Translations under genes and position numbers: made by a program
Shown here: positions 1 to 26,830 of the stretch, piece by piece
Numbering within the stretch: position 1 is the first letter of the stretch
How the letters are laid out: each line of letters starts with the position of its first letter
Assembly (NCBI GenBank): GCA_963942565.1
Contig: OZ012701.1
Location: forward strand, 26,148,300 to 26,212,299
DNA length: 64,000 bases
Reading direction: 5' to 3'
Source of the DNA: Maea johnstoni
Lineage: Eukaryota > Annelida > Polychaeta > Spionida > Magelonidae
The notes under the pieces: generated by a model
What the model was told of the DNA's origin: nothing
The model's input: the letters and a program-made list of their open reading frames with translations, nothing else
The model's database searches: none

Positions 1-631
1 TTTTCATTTCCACCATTTTTAATTAGCCCAAAGTATGCCTTTATTAGACAGGTATTACATGTACCTGGATGGTAGGGCCTTTTGGTAACTATTGTGAGAG
101 CTATAACATGTCCAATCCCAGAGCAGAACAAAGCCGCCACTTGCTGCCGCTAAACACGCAGAGGATTATAAAATCTTAAAGTTAAAATAAGTGTTGCCGT
201 TCATCCAATGTCAGTGTTTTAATGAAAGATGGGGTGTTTATTTAGTGGAAAGAATCAGCGATTTTTTTTTGTTTAATTAAGTCATGTATGAAATTGTGCA
301 GGCATACAATAGATGTATTCATGAAGTACACGTAGGCACCGTGAGCAATCATTTGATTATTTCTAGACCCCTTGCACATTTTGATTATGAAAATATGGCA
401 TCATACATGGTAGCGATAGTAAGGGCTATATACAGCAATACTTTCTAGTTAAGTATAAACTATAAAATCATAAATCAATAGTTGTTGTTTCGTCTTTATT
501 TTTCATTTCCACCATTTAGAATTAGCCCAAAGTATGCCTTTATTAGACAGGTATTCCATGTACCTCGATGGTAAGGCATTTTGGCAACTATTGTGAGAGC
601 TGTAACATGTCCAATCCCAGAGCAGAACAAA
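1..631. repeat. Duplicated 131-bp segment with a relic between the copies
   Basis: Bases 1-131 and about 499-631 are near-identical direct copies, from the ttcatttccaccattt start to the agagcagaacaaag end. The first copy is followed at once by the start of a dispersed repeat (about 132-265) that recurs at 2281-2420. The second copy is not followed by it. No coding signal was seen. Confidence 0.75.
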
Positions 632-771
632 GTATCCTCTGGGTAAGGGAAAGGGTTCAGATATCATATCCCCCCCCCTCCCCAATAACTTATAGCTTTA
701 TTCACGTAATGCTAGTAAAAACCTTGATTTCCTCAGTGTAAGTTAGATATGTTTTTCATGCCTTCAAAAAC

Positions 772-850
772 GGAGGAAGAGCTAATTGCCGCTGCTAAAG
801 TTTATCCTTCCATGTATGAAACTTTAGCAGCGGCAATTAGCTCTTCCTCC
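772..850. repeat. Perfect 32-bp inverted repeat (hairpin)
   Basis: The arms at 772-803 and 819-850 are exact reverse complements over 32 bp, with a 15-nt spacer. It could be a small MITE relic or a transcribed hairpin. Nothing nearby tells which. Confidence 0.85.
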
Positions 851-956
851 ATGACCACGTTGTACGACCACGTGGAGAAAGGGCGCGGCAATCTCCCGGT
901 TATTACGTTATAACCATTGCCTTGCCGTATTTTGATTGGCTGAAGCCCTGCAGCGT

Positions 957-1152
957 TTTTGCTGCGCAGCAAAATATTCCTCCAGAGAATACCTTACTGC
1001 GCTGCGTCGCGCTGCGCTGCGCTGCGTCGCGCTGCGCTGCGCTGCGTCGCGCTGCGCTGCTCAAGTGTGTTAGGTCTAAGGTATTAAGACCAAACTATAT
1101 TTTGCTGCGCTGCGTCGCGCTGCGCTGCGCTGCGCTGCGTCGCGCTGCTCAA
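957..1152. repeat. GC-rich minisatellite (GCTGCGTCGC-type)
   Basis: Two blocks (about 985-1063 and 1103-1149) are built from GCTGC and GTCGC pentamers. They are separated by an AT-richer spacer, and each block is followed by a caagtgtgttttagg-like sequence. The block is an island of high CpG in AT-rich DNA. The frame open across it is low-complexity and not a gene. Confidence 0.8.
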
Positions 1153-1741
1153 GTGTGTTTTAGGCTTAACACGTCATTTACGCAGATACGAAAACAACAA
1201 TGGCCTATGACATAACATCGTGCACTGGGCGTCACCTCACTAAATAGTTAGATGATGCAAATATAGCACCCATATAATGCTTCCAAAAACATTATTAACA
1301 CCCTTTGAACATGGCATTGGGGAATTGGTTTGCCTCAGTGGGTATTCAGTTAAATTATAGATTTTGTCACTTTCCTATTCTTTCACATCCTGTACCCAGT
1401 GAAAGGTTTCTTCATGATAATCGATCAAAACAAACGATCCTCTTGGACCTGACAGTGATTGCGCAACATATTTGGAGGGGAATTGTTGACAGGATTTTGG
1501 TTAACATTTTTTTCATTTTTTAGTCGATACTTTTGTGAGAAAGCCATCGCAAGAATTGCAGGCTTAACCATTGGAAATTGACGTCTGGATCAATGATACT
1601 TTTGATAATAAAATTTGAATTACGGATGTTTTTACAATATATTTGAAGGAGAGGTGTTGTTTATGTTTTGAATGATATTTATCTTTCAAATAATTTCCCA
1701 CCTTTACCTCTGAGTGCAAGGTATTGTCAGAATTGTCAGGT

Positions 1742-2700
1742 TGCTTCCCGGGGGGGGGGGGGGGGGGCACTTGAGTATTTAGGGGGCGCATACGTTCGTT
1801 ATCAAAATTAAAAAGTACCCCTAAAGCACTGATTTCTGGCCAAAAAAGCACCCTTATTTTAATAAAAACGCTGACTTTTTCCACTAAATAAACACCCCTT
1901 CTTTTATCAAAACACTGACATTGGATGAACGGGAACACGTATTTTAACTTTAGATTTTATAATCCTCTGCGTGTCTAGCGGCAATAAGTGGCGGCAGCAA
2001 ACTCGGCAGCGCAGATACTTCGGGATTCACTCGGCGTCAGAGCCGCGTATATTTCGTGGATTGCCCGGGGGGGGGGGGGGGGGGGCACTCAGGTACACAG
2101 GGGGGCCGCACCTTAGTTACGTATTTCGCGGAAGAAGGGGTCTTTTTTTAAGACCTCCGCATGTCCGCGATTTTGTAAAAGAAGGGTACTTTTTGGTACC
2201 AAGGTACGAAGTATGGGGGTCAAAATCCCTTACAATCCACGAAATATCCGCAGCTCTGACGCCGAGTGACTGGGCTAACGAGTCTGCTGCCGCCACTTGC
2301 TGCCGCTAAACACGCAGAGGATTATAAAATCTTAAGTTAAAATACGTGTTCCCGTTCATCCAATGTCAGTGTTTTGATAAAAGAAGGGGTGTTTATTTAG
2401 TGGAAAAAATCAGCGTTTTATTAAAATAAGGGTGCTTTTTTGGCCAGAAATCAGTGCTTTAGGGGTATTTTTTAATTTTGATAACGAACGTATGCGCCCC
2501 CCTAAATACCCAAGTGCCCCCCCCCCCCGGGGTGGATTGTAAGGGGATTTTGACCCCCATACTTCTTACCTGGGTACAAATAAGTACCCTTCTTTTACAA
2601 AATCGCGGACATGCGGAGGTCTTCAAAAAAGACCCCTTCTTCCGCGAAATACGTAACTAAGGTGCGGCCCCCCTCTGTACCTGAGTGCCCCCCCCCGGGG
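1742..2700. repeat. Complex fold-back repeat with interleaved arms
   Basis: Arm A (about 1760-1995) is the reverse complement of A' (about 2281-2525), and arm B (about 2083-2255) is the reverse complement of B' (about 2533-2695). The order is A B A' B', so the pairs interleave. Long poly-G/poly-C runs stand at the junctions (about 1750, 2067, 2518, 2690). A partial A' copy lies at about 132-265. Probably a non-autonomous DNA element; no transposase is seen. Confidence 0.75.
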
Positions 2701-2841
2701 GTTGCTTAGAGTCCCCGTGAGCATAACTAAAATGGTTCAAGATTAATGTTTGGTATTCGCTGGTTCCTACTATCTGATCGTCCTAATGCATGTCTAGTTA
2801 GACAAGCAGTTTCGTTGGGTACGAAGTAGCACATCCCCTGT

Positions 2842-3318
2842 CGTCAACCACAGGTATTTGTATCTGTACAAGTGTCTTATGGAATAATTTTACTTGAAAA
2901 ATCGTCCGTCCTGTACAGTTATGATCGTTATAGTGATGTTGCCCACCCTCTTGATCTCAGACTAAGTTTCAGCGTCCTACGATCCCTACAAGCCAAGAAA
3001 ACACCACATGAACATTAGAACTGCTATTTCCTATATATATAATACACAGTTTTGATCGGCGAGTGAGTTTAGATGCTTTGTTTACATCTGGCTGGAGCTG
3101 CGTTGTCCACATTGTGTATTATATATATAGGAAATAGCAGTTCTAATGTTCATGTGGTGTTTTCTTGGCTTGTAGGGATCGTAGGACGCTGAAACTTCGT
3201 CTGAGATCAAGAGGGTGGGCAACATCACTATAACGCTCATAACTGTACAGGACGATTTTTCAAGTAAAATTATACCATAAGACACGTGTACAGATACAAA
3301 TACCTGTGCGTCAACCAC
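2842..3318. mobile_element. Long fold-back MITE
   Basis: About 200-bp arms (2849-3048 and 3113-3310) are inverted copies around a 64-bp spacer, ending CACAGGTATTTG...CAAATACCTGTG. The sequence CGTCAACCAC occurs at both outer edges (2842-2851, 3309-3318), so 7-10 bp look like a target-site duplication. A Mutator- or hAT-like origin is possible, but the duplication length is ambiguous. Confidence 0.75.
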
Positions 3319-3870
3319 GCATCACCCTGTATTTTACAATTTTCATTTTTTCGATGAGATGTTTAGATTTGTTCATTTTCCACGGCCATGTTTTCATGTT
3401 CATCCGCCAACGGAGCTGCCATTTGAATGTTGTGTGAATGCATAATACTTGTTCAAACATCCTTTGAATAAAACATAACCACGTACAATATCTGGAGGAG
3501 AATTTATGATAAAATGCTTAGCAACATATTTCAAAACATATTTTGGTTGGAGATATATAAAAATGGGCAGTTGCAAGCATGAAAGCGTCATGATGATGGC
3601 TATGGTACTACCCAATATGGTTTGAAATAAAAAAATGATTGATATTTGGTAGAAAGCTGTTTTGAATACATTCTGGTGAACCTAAATGAGAAATCATGAA
3701 TAAAATAAAATAAAGCAATATCATATGATGTGAAGGGCATTTTGATTCATGAGACCTATGTAAAGTAACTCCTGAACGATGTAAACCGCAGCATATAGTA
3801 ACGTTTTACTGAGATATCATTAGAACCATAAACATGTTATTTTATTGAACTTTTCTTATTCCTTTTTCAG
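3319..3870. other. Intergenic or intronic AT-rich DNA
   Basis: No coding or repeat signal is seen. The last 20 bases form a pyrimidine-rich tract ending in AG, read as the 3' end of an intron in the 5' UTR of the LRR gene. Confidence 0.5.
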
Positions 3871-4107
3871 GCTTGGTGGGAGCTCCTACCAGGAACTGCG
3901 CAATGACACATCTGTTTGAAAACGCTCTAATGGAAAAAGCCTCCCCTACTACCACAGAACCTGCTACAAATCACTTCAGTGAGAACCTTCCAGCTCACCC
4001 ATAATTGGCCAGCCACGTGGATATCTTAGGATAAAATGGTATGTGGATGAAAAGACTATGTGAGCATGGTCCACGTTTGCTTGTGACTGGTGGCCACAGA
4101 GACTAAC
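3871..4107 (+). other. 5' UTR part of the LRR gene's coding exon
   Basis: A pyrimidine tract ending cctttttcag at 3870 is a good splice acceptor, so the exon probably starts at 3871. Several short upstream ATGs occur in this leader. The upstream, non-coding first exon cannot be placed. Confidence 0.5.
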
Positions 4108-6981
4108 ATGGGGGTGGTGTTGCTACTGCTACTGGTCAGCGCGGTCAGCCAGTGCACTGCGGCCTCCTCACCGTCCTCCTGCCCCTCCAGGTCCAAACTC
4201 TGCCACTGCCAGGGAAAGAATATCATCTGCTCCGGCATCAGGAATGAAAACTTCCCAAACTTCCGCAGTAGCGGCTCCAAGACTGCGTATGAATCCATTC
4301 ATTTCAAGAACACCACCATCTCAGTGCTGGCCAATGCTTCCTTTGCCAACCTGTGTGTGCGCGCGATTGACGTGTCGCGGACAGGCTTGCGGGTGATTGA
4401 AGAGGGCGCGTTCCGAGGACTGGAGGCGTGCCTGCGCCGACTCTACCTCGGCTGGAACCAGCTGGAGAACATGCCCAGACACGCCCTCAATCACCTGTCG
4501 AAGCTGCGGAGACTGTCGCTGAGCGAGAACCCTGTGCAGAGCTTCCCGGCGAGCTCTCTCTCGGGCCTGTCAGCGCTGGTGCACCTCGAGCTCGACTACC
4601 TGAGCCTCAATGCAGTCCCGGCCCTCGCCTTCGCGCACCTTGCAGCCCTCAAGGTCCTCTCCCTACGCGGGAACAACCTCGACAAACTTCCAGACAACGC
4701 TTTCCACAACCTGAAAGACAGCCTCGAGCAGCTCTACCTGGATAAGAACCAGATCATCTTCGTGCCGGGAAATGCACTTAACTCGTTAAAAAAACTTAAA
4801 CGACTTTCACTGACCGCCAACCAGATCCAGCTACTGCAAGGAAAGGATGTTAGTGGACTGCTCAGTTTGGAGGAGCTCTTTCTAGATTCCAACTTCCTGA
4901 GCGTGGTCCCGAACGGCGCCCTGCGGGGCCTCCCTTCCCTCAAGTCAGTGTCATTCTCATACAACGAGTTTGTCAAGATCAGAAATGGTGACTTTCGTGG
5001 TATAACCAATGTTCAAACACTGAGCCTCGATGGTTCGAACATAGAAGTCATCGAGCCTGGATCGTTCGCAGCCATGACCAACCTGACGAGTCTAAACCTC
5101 GGTCATAATCTCCTGACGAGTGACATCTTCGAGGGGGAGGGGCTGCAAGGACTGACCTCGCTGCAGCAGCTGGATCTCTATGGCAACAAGATAAACCAGG
5201 TGCCCGAGGATGCCTTCATTGGTCTGGAGAATCTCCTCACTTTAGATATGTCTGACAATAACTTGGGCATCATTTTGCCCAAGCTGTTTCAGCCGACACA
5301 GCAGCTGAAAGACCTGTACCTCCAAGACGCGTCACTGAGCACCATGTGTCCCGGGGCACTGGAGGACCTGCAGAACCTCAGCAGGCTCTACCTCCATGGC
5401 AACATACTAATAAACAACCTCCATCCAAATGAAACCATGTTTGGAGAACTCCTTGTGCCTATTGTGAACACAAAAGCTAACTGCATATGCTCCTCTATGG
5501 CAGCACAAACATCAAAAAGAGCGAGGATGTTGAAATGCGGCCAACAGAGTCAGTGTCAGTGTCGCGTCCTGAACGCGGAGGGCAAGGTCAAAAAAGTGCT
5601 GGTCTTGACCTTCAGTGCTCCGGAGTGTAAGGGGTCTAGGTCAAAGATAGGTTTGAATATCACGAGTCAGGACTGGGAGAAGCTGACAGTTCTGTGTGAC
5701 CTCGTTCTGAACCGATCCCGCCGCAAGCACCACCCGCAGGAGATCGTTCTCACGACGCCCGTCCCGCCTGAGAAAAACGTGCCCATGTCTGACCAGGCCG
5801 GCGAGCTCTCCCTGACCACCACCAAGAGGTCATCACCAACAACACCCTCCATGAGGTCAAGCCAACCCTCAACCCATGCCAGCACCCTCGTACCCACCAC
5901 AACTACCCCTGAACTGGGTCCACAGGTGGAGCCCACAACTCCCCTGGTGAGTGAGAGAGAAACAAAATGGTGGGAGCCCTTTACGGAGAGGGGAGAGGTC
6001 ACAACTGTCCTTAGCAACTCAAGGTCATACGTCACCACCGTGGATACGTCGCCAGGTGGCAGCACTGCTGTCATCCCCCACGGTTACACGAGTGGCATAA
6101 CGAGAGGTGTAACGGGAGGGACTAAAGTTCATATCAATATCGGTGAGAAAAAGAAACTGGACCCATTACGCCCTAAGTTGGTCAAGATAGCCATGGTAAC
6201 ACGAGGCTCTTCTAAAATCGTTTATGCAAAATGCAAGCTTCCCTATACCATGGCGAGATATCTGACAGACAATAAAATCCTGACGGAGGATGACGAAGCG
6301 AGGGGTTATCTATACACACTGAAGAACCACTGTAACATGACCGGTGTTGGTCGTAAGGCGCCGTGGATCATGTGTATTCTGAAGCTGGAATGGGAGGGTG
6401 GGGAGTTCGAGCAGGACTGCCCGGCCACCAACGACCCCTCCTCGGAGCTCTACATGCACTTCATCTGGGCCATCGTGCTCAGCATCGTGGTCGGCCTCGT
6501 CATCGTCTCGCTCCTCTGCGGAATCATGTGCTGGCACAATGCCAAAAAAGCCAAGCCAAAGAAGAGCATGCGCGTGGCATACGTGCCGGGGTCAGAGGGT
6601 CACGACTCGTCGTTTGAGTGGGACCACTCTTCGGTCACCTGGGACTTAGTCGGCACACCCGATGACGCGCCCAATAACAACAAACACTCAGGGTCACGCG
6701 AGCACTCAACGCGTGCTATTGCCATTGAGGCGAGGGACCACTCCAATCCCCGCCCTGTTATCCTTGACGCAAGGGACCCCAGTGCACCTCGACCCATTTT
6801 CCTGGATGCGAGGAACCCCGAGGCACATCCCATGCTCGCCCAAACCACAGACGACTTTCACATCATCAAGGTAGACTTTCCCAATAACACCTCTAACTAT
6901 AATGGATCCGCCTCTGTGGCAGGATCAAGCGAATTCAGCCAACCAATCAAAAAGCCCTCGAGAAACCAATGGCTTGTGTAA
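4108..6981 (+). CDS. Single-pass LRR membrane receptor, single coding exon
   Basis: Encodes 957 aa with the layout of a cell-surface LRR adhesion or recognition protein; the ligand is unknown. I start at ATG 4108 because it opens directly into a signal peptide (about 1-18). Next come an LRRNT-type cysteine cap (C25, C32, C34, C41), about 14 leucine-rich repeats (about 85-430, LxxLxLxxNxL pattern), a cysteine-rich cap (about 445-515), a Thr/Pro/Ser-rich stalk (about 545-670), a membrane-proximal cysteine region, one membrane helix (about 785-811) and a 146-aa tail. There is no TIR, Ig or kinase domain, so it is not a Toll receptor. The tail has three imperfect repeats around ARDxSxPRP (about 871-912). 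The coding DNA is GC-richer than its flanks. The whole reading frame lies in one exon. I cannot name an orthologue. Confidence 0.9.
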   Translation: MGVVLLLLLVSAVSQCTAASSPSSCPSRSKLCHCQGKNIICSGIRNENFPNFRSSGSKTAYESIHFKNTTISVLANASFANLCVRAIDVSRTGLRVIEEGAFRGLEACLRRLYLGWNQLENMPRHALNHLSKLRRLSLSENPVQSFPASSLSGLSALVHLELDYLSLNAVPALAFAHLAALKVLSLRGNNLDKLPDNAFHNLKDSLEQLYLDKNQIIFVPGNALNSLKKLKRLSLTANQIQLLQGKDVSGLLSLEELFLDSNFLSVVPNGALRGLPSLKSVSFSYNEFVKIRNGDFRGITNVQTLSLDGSNIEVIEPGSFAAMTNLTSLNLGHNLLTSDIFEGEGLQGLTSLQQLDLYGNKINQVPEDAFIGLENLLTLDMSDNNLGIILPKLFQPTQQLKDLYLQDASLSTMCPGALEDLQNLSRLYLHGNILINNLHPNETMFGELLVPIVNTKANCICSSMAAQTSKRARMLKCGQQSQCQCRVLNAEGKVKKVLVLTFSAPECKGSRSKIGLNITSQDWEKLTVLCDLVLNRSRRKHHPQEIVLTTPVPPEKNVPMSDQAGELSLTTTKRSSPTTPSMRSSQPSTHASTLVPTTTTPELGPQVEPTTPLVSERETKWWEPFTERGEVTTVLSNSRSYVTTVDTSPGGSTAVIPHGYTSGITRGVTGGTKVHINIGEKKKLDPLRPKLVKIAMVTRGSSKIVYAKCKLPYTMARYLTDNKILTEDDEARGYLYTLKNHCNMTGVGRKAPWIMCILKLEWEGGEFEQDCPATNDPSSELYMHFIWAIVLSIVVGLVIVSLLCGIMCWHNAKKAKPKKSMRVAYVPGSEGHDSSFEWDHSSVTWDLVGTPDDAPNNNKHSGSREHSTRAIAIEARDHSNPRPVILDARDPSAPRPIFLDARNPEAHPMLAQTTDDFHIIKVDFPNNTSNYNGSASVAGSSEFSQPIKKPSRNQWLV

Positions 6982-7018
6982 ATATGTGATCCATGCTCAT
7001 TTTGCTAACCTACATTTT

Positions 7019-7040
7019 CCACGTTTTCAATAAAACGTGG
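7019..7040 (+). terminator. Polyadenylation signal within a hairpin
   Basis: AATAAA at 7029-7034, about 50 bp after the LRR stop codon, spans the loop and 3' arm of a perfect 9-bp stem (CCACGTTTT / AAAACGTGG, 4-nt loop CAAT). Confidence 0.6.
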
Positions 7041-7131
7041 AACTATATCACCCTGTTCATGTCCAGCTCTAGATGATGATAGACATTAGTATACTCAAAC
7101 TCTTCTTACATTTCTAGACAACAATACATAC

Positions 7132-7153
7132 ATACATATACATATATATATAT

Positions 7154-7217
<64 letters not shown>

Positions 7218-7250
7218 TGTATATATATATATATATATACTGTATATATT
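7132..7250. repeat. TA microsatellite
   Basis: Interrupted (TA)n with CATA and TGTA variants. Confidence 0.9.
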
Positions 7251-7414
7251 TCAAAACCACAAGGTAACTTAGTAAATCAGTAGCAGAAACTAGTTTAATA
7301 ACACATCAACCTTCATTTAAATAAGTGTATATACATACTTGAAGCATAATCATATATTAAATGCTCCATTTCCATGTGTGTCAGTACACCTATGTTCAAT
7401 GATATGTTTGATCT

Positions 7415-7575
<161 letters not shown>

Positions 7576-7934
7576 AGTTGTTTTACTTCAAATTACAAAT
7601 ATTCATGTTGGGCTTTTGTAAATAGATGAACAAACTATTGTTAGGATCGTTTTCATTCTGCTTCTGTTTACTGACACATCACCAACCTTTAAATGCAAAT
7701 ATAGAAATGAAACTCAATGATCAGGTGAAATACAGACATGTGGGGATCGTGAACAGAATGATGCAGCTGCTATGCCTCCAAGCTGTTTGTATAGTGATCC
7801 AACTTCAATAATAAGTTTTTCATGTTTATAGAACTGTTTTTATATCAAGTGGTTTGTACATCAAAGTGTGTAGATTACATGTAGGTATAAGTACAACATA
7901 TAAGAAAGGTTGCAATGATTTTTTTAGTACTTGG

Positions 7935-7935
<1 letters not shown>

Positions 7936-7988
<53 letters not shown>

Positions 7989-8435
7989 ATACACCGTATT
8001 CACCCGATTAAGCGCACGGTCCTGAATAAGCGCACCCCCCCCCCCCTATTTTCACGGTTAGAGGGAGAATAGCTAGCGCAATTGTCATGAAAAACTCGTA
8101 AAAACTAAGAAAAAGTAAGAAAAGCAAAATCACATACCTTTCCTCTTGCCGTATCTGTTTAACCAGCACTGAATTCCGCCATTTCGGCAGTTCCTTCGCG
8201 CACTAACTGTTCATATTCGCTGCATGATCGTACTATTGACCAATTAAGGATCTTTTCAAATGCCATGAACGTCTAAGCAAACTGAACAGCGAGAGCGCAA
8301 AGGTGCAATAACGGCTAATACGCCCCGACCGGCAATCATTGAGGGGTGCGGTAAAACGGAAGATCGCCAACACCCCTACTTCAGAAACAATTCCCAACCT
8401 CTACCCGCACTGTGCGCTTAATCGGGTGAATACAG

Positions 8436-8482
<47 letters not shown>
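7936..8482. repeat. TA microsatellite split by a MITE
   Basis: (TA)n at 7936-7984 and at 8443-8482 flank the MITE at 7992-8437. The simplest reading is one microsatellite interrupted by a TA-target insertion. Confidence 0.7.
7992..8437. mobile_element. TA-target MITE (Tc1/mariner-pogo type)
   Basis: The ends are inverted: CACCGTATTCACCCGAT on the left, and the same with two changes in reverse on the right, extending through TTAAGCGCAC. TA flanks both sides. At 446 bp it has no transposase frame. The TIR style resembles pogo/Tigger-derived MITEs of animals. Confidence 0.75.
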
Positions 8483-8486
<4 letters not shown>

Positions 8487-8893
8487 CCTTTATTTAAGGT
8501 TCTGATGACGGTTTTTCCAAATATTTTATAAAAGATGCTTTTGTCTCAAAGATACCACCTAAATATTTAGACCTTCAATATCAAATTCTATAAGTTGTAT
8601 ATAGTGTGAAACTTGATATTGAACTGATTTGTAGTTAAAAAATGTACTTAATTTGTCAAATAAAACATTTCATTTGTGCTGTTACCATATATTTTGAAAA
8701 TGAGGAAACATTCATGTATAAGTACTCTTTCTATAACAAACATTGATTGAAAGGTTAGGTCATATAAAATGGTACCATCTTCTATTTATCGTTTTAGGTA
8801 TGTACTCCAGGTCTAGCTGTTCACAACTGCACAACCAAAAATTAAAACATTTGAAAAATAAATCAACAGCAGTCTCAAATAAGTCAATTTGTT

Positions 8894-9222
8894 TTAATCC
8901 ATTCATGCATGTAGCACCACAAAGAGACCCAAATATTTTGATATCTTTCTCACGTAAGCACATAAATTACAAATATCTCGATATCTTTCTTTTGTAAGCA
9001 CATTCAAGCATGTAGCAGCCATACTGAGCCTGCCTATTTTGGTGATATCTCTTGGGCAAAAGCAAATTTCGGAAGATATTCCTAAGAGAAATGTCCATCA
9101 GAACGATTGTTAAGTCTCTCCTTCAAATATTTGATGAAGTTTTGCTTCATTACTTGGCGTTCAAACGTAGCATTGATTCAGATGACAGATTCAGCAAGAA
9201 ATCTTAAGCATGAATGGGTTAA
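8894..9222. mobile_element. TTAA-target MITE, family with CCCATTCATGC ends
   Basis: TTAA at 8894-8897 is followed by TCCATTCATGC, and GCATGAATGGG precedes TTAA at 9219-9222. TTAA duplication with CCC...GGG ends is the piggyBac pattern. The interior holds no frame worth calling. The same ends occur at many other sites in this window. Confidence 0.75.
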
Positions 9223-11650
<2,428 letters not shown>

Positions 11651-11903
11651 GTCGGTGTTATTTCCTAACTTAACGGAGGATCTCTCTAGTTGATGCTGTT
11701 GTTGATGTATTGTACGAAGGTGTTGGCTATATTGGCTGTCTCGACAGGATGTGTCTTGGTGAAGGCCACAAATTGTCTCTTCATGAGGATCTCTCTAGTT
11801 GATGCTGTTGTTGATGTATTGTACGAAGGTGTTGGCTATCTTGGCTGTCTCGACAGGATGTGTCTTGGTGAAGGCGATGAATTGTCTCTTCATGAGGATC
11901 TCT

Positions 11904-22140
<10,237 letters not shown>

Positions 22141-22293
22141 GATGTGCAGCTTGGTGCCTTGACTCTTTTCACCAAATTTGGAAAGCGTGTGAGAGAACCA
22201 AAAAAGGCCGCGTTTTCTTTCGCGATAAATATCTATGGTTCTGGGCCACACATTTTCAAATCTTAGTGACCGTCGTCTGGCTGTGGCGGCCAT

Positions 22294-23315
22294 CGAATTA
22301 GGAATTTCGATATTGTCAACTTTTTGCCATACTTTAGGCTTAATAGTGACTCAGTTATAATTGGTGGAGGAAACCAGAGCACTCGGCTAAAACCAACACC
22401 CAACCCCAAGTCACTGGTAACTTCCTCATAACCCCTGGCCGGGCAGTGCACGGCAAATGGTGAAAGTTAGAGAGCAAGCAATGGATGCGACTTTAGATCA
22501 CTCCACCATAAAAGTAGGCCTATGATTGTACATGTAATAAACTAACAATATAATAATAAAGTTCTTGTAATACATGTATATATGTCGACAGAGAGATGAA
22601 TGTGTGGGAGGGGGGTATACACCTGACTTTTCACTTTTCGTTGGTGTTGCCAGAGATATAGATAACCAGGTTATGTATATCTTTGGTGTTGCTTTAAACC
22701 ATTAGGGAATCTACTCCTGTGTTAAAATAAACACACTCATACAGACATGCGTTCTAATAAAGAAATCCCGAATCCGCCATCGCAATGCAGACTTTATGGT
22801 TACTATAATAAAGAAGTACATTTACATTGAAACCAATTTATTGGATTTATTGGTATCTAGCTAAGGCAACCAGTATTTCTAGGAAATATAGTTATTAAGA
22901 TGTAATCGTTATTTATTTAATATATATATATATTTGTTTTCTGCAAGATGTTAAGGCTTAAGTTTTAACACAGATGTCTATCCATCTAGTATGGTTTGAA
23001 GAATAACTGAAAAAACTTAAGGAAAGATTAAAACAGTCTCACCACTCCTCTTTCAATTTTGATCCAGCATGAGTGATAGCAGTGTCTTACTTTGATCAAT
23101 TTCTCTGGGAATAGCAGAAAATAAACTTCCAATCACAGAAAACAAACATCACAGATAATAAAAACGTGTGTACAGCAAGTAGCTAACACTTGTATACAGC
23201 AATAAGAATGAATAAAAATGTCATAATATAGAATACAGACCTGCATGAAAACCCTTCCATAACCATAAACGGTTCGTAGAGAAAAACGTGACTTTCCCTT
23301 TAAACCTGCAAGAAC
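22294..23315. promoter_or_regulatory. Divergent intergenic region between KTI12 and dUTPase
   Basis: About 1.0-1.2 kb separates the two start codons, which point away from each other. This is a plausible shared promoter. Short TA runs lie at 22919-22934. No clear TATA box is seen near either start. The leader before the dUTPase ATG reads gactttcccttt. Confidence 0.45.

Positions 23316-26830
<3,515 letters not shown>

Noticed and set aside
922-1215. Ala/Arg/Cys-rich 97-codon frame
   Set aside because: It is the translation of the GC pentamer minisatellite.
4090-4107. Starting the LRR protein six codons earlier at a GTG
   Set aside because: GTG is not a normal start in animals, and the ATG at 4108 opens directly into the signal peptide.
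22141-22293. A 51-residue Arg-rich N-terminal extension of KTI12
   Set aside because: The family starts at the MPxVxxCGxP segment. The extension has no known counterpart and is better read as 5' leader, though an alternative start cannot be excluded.
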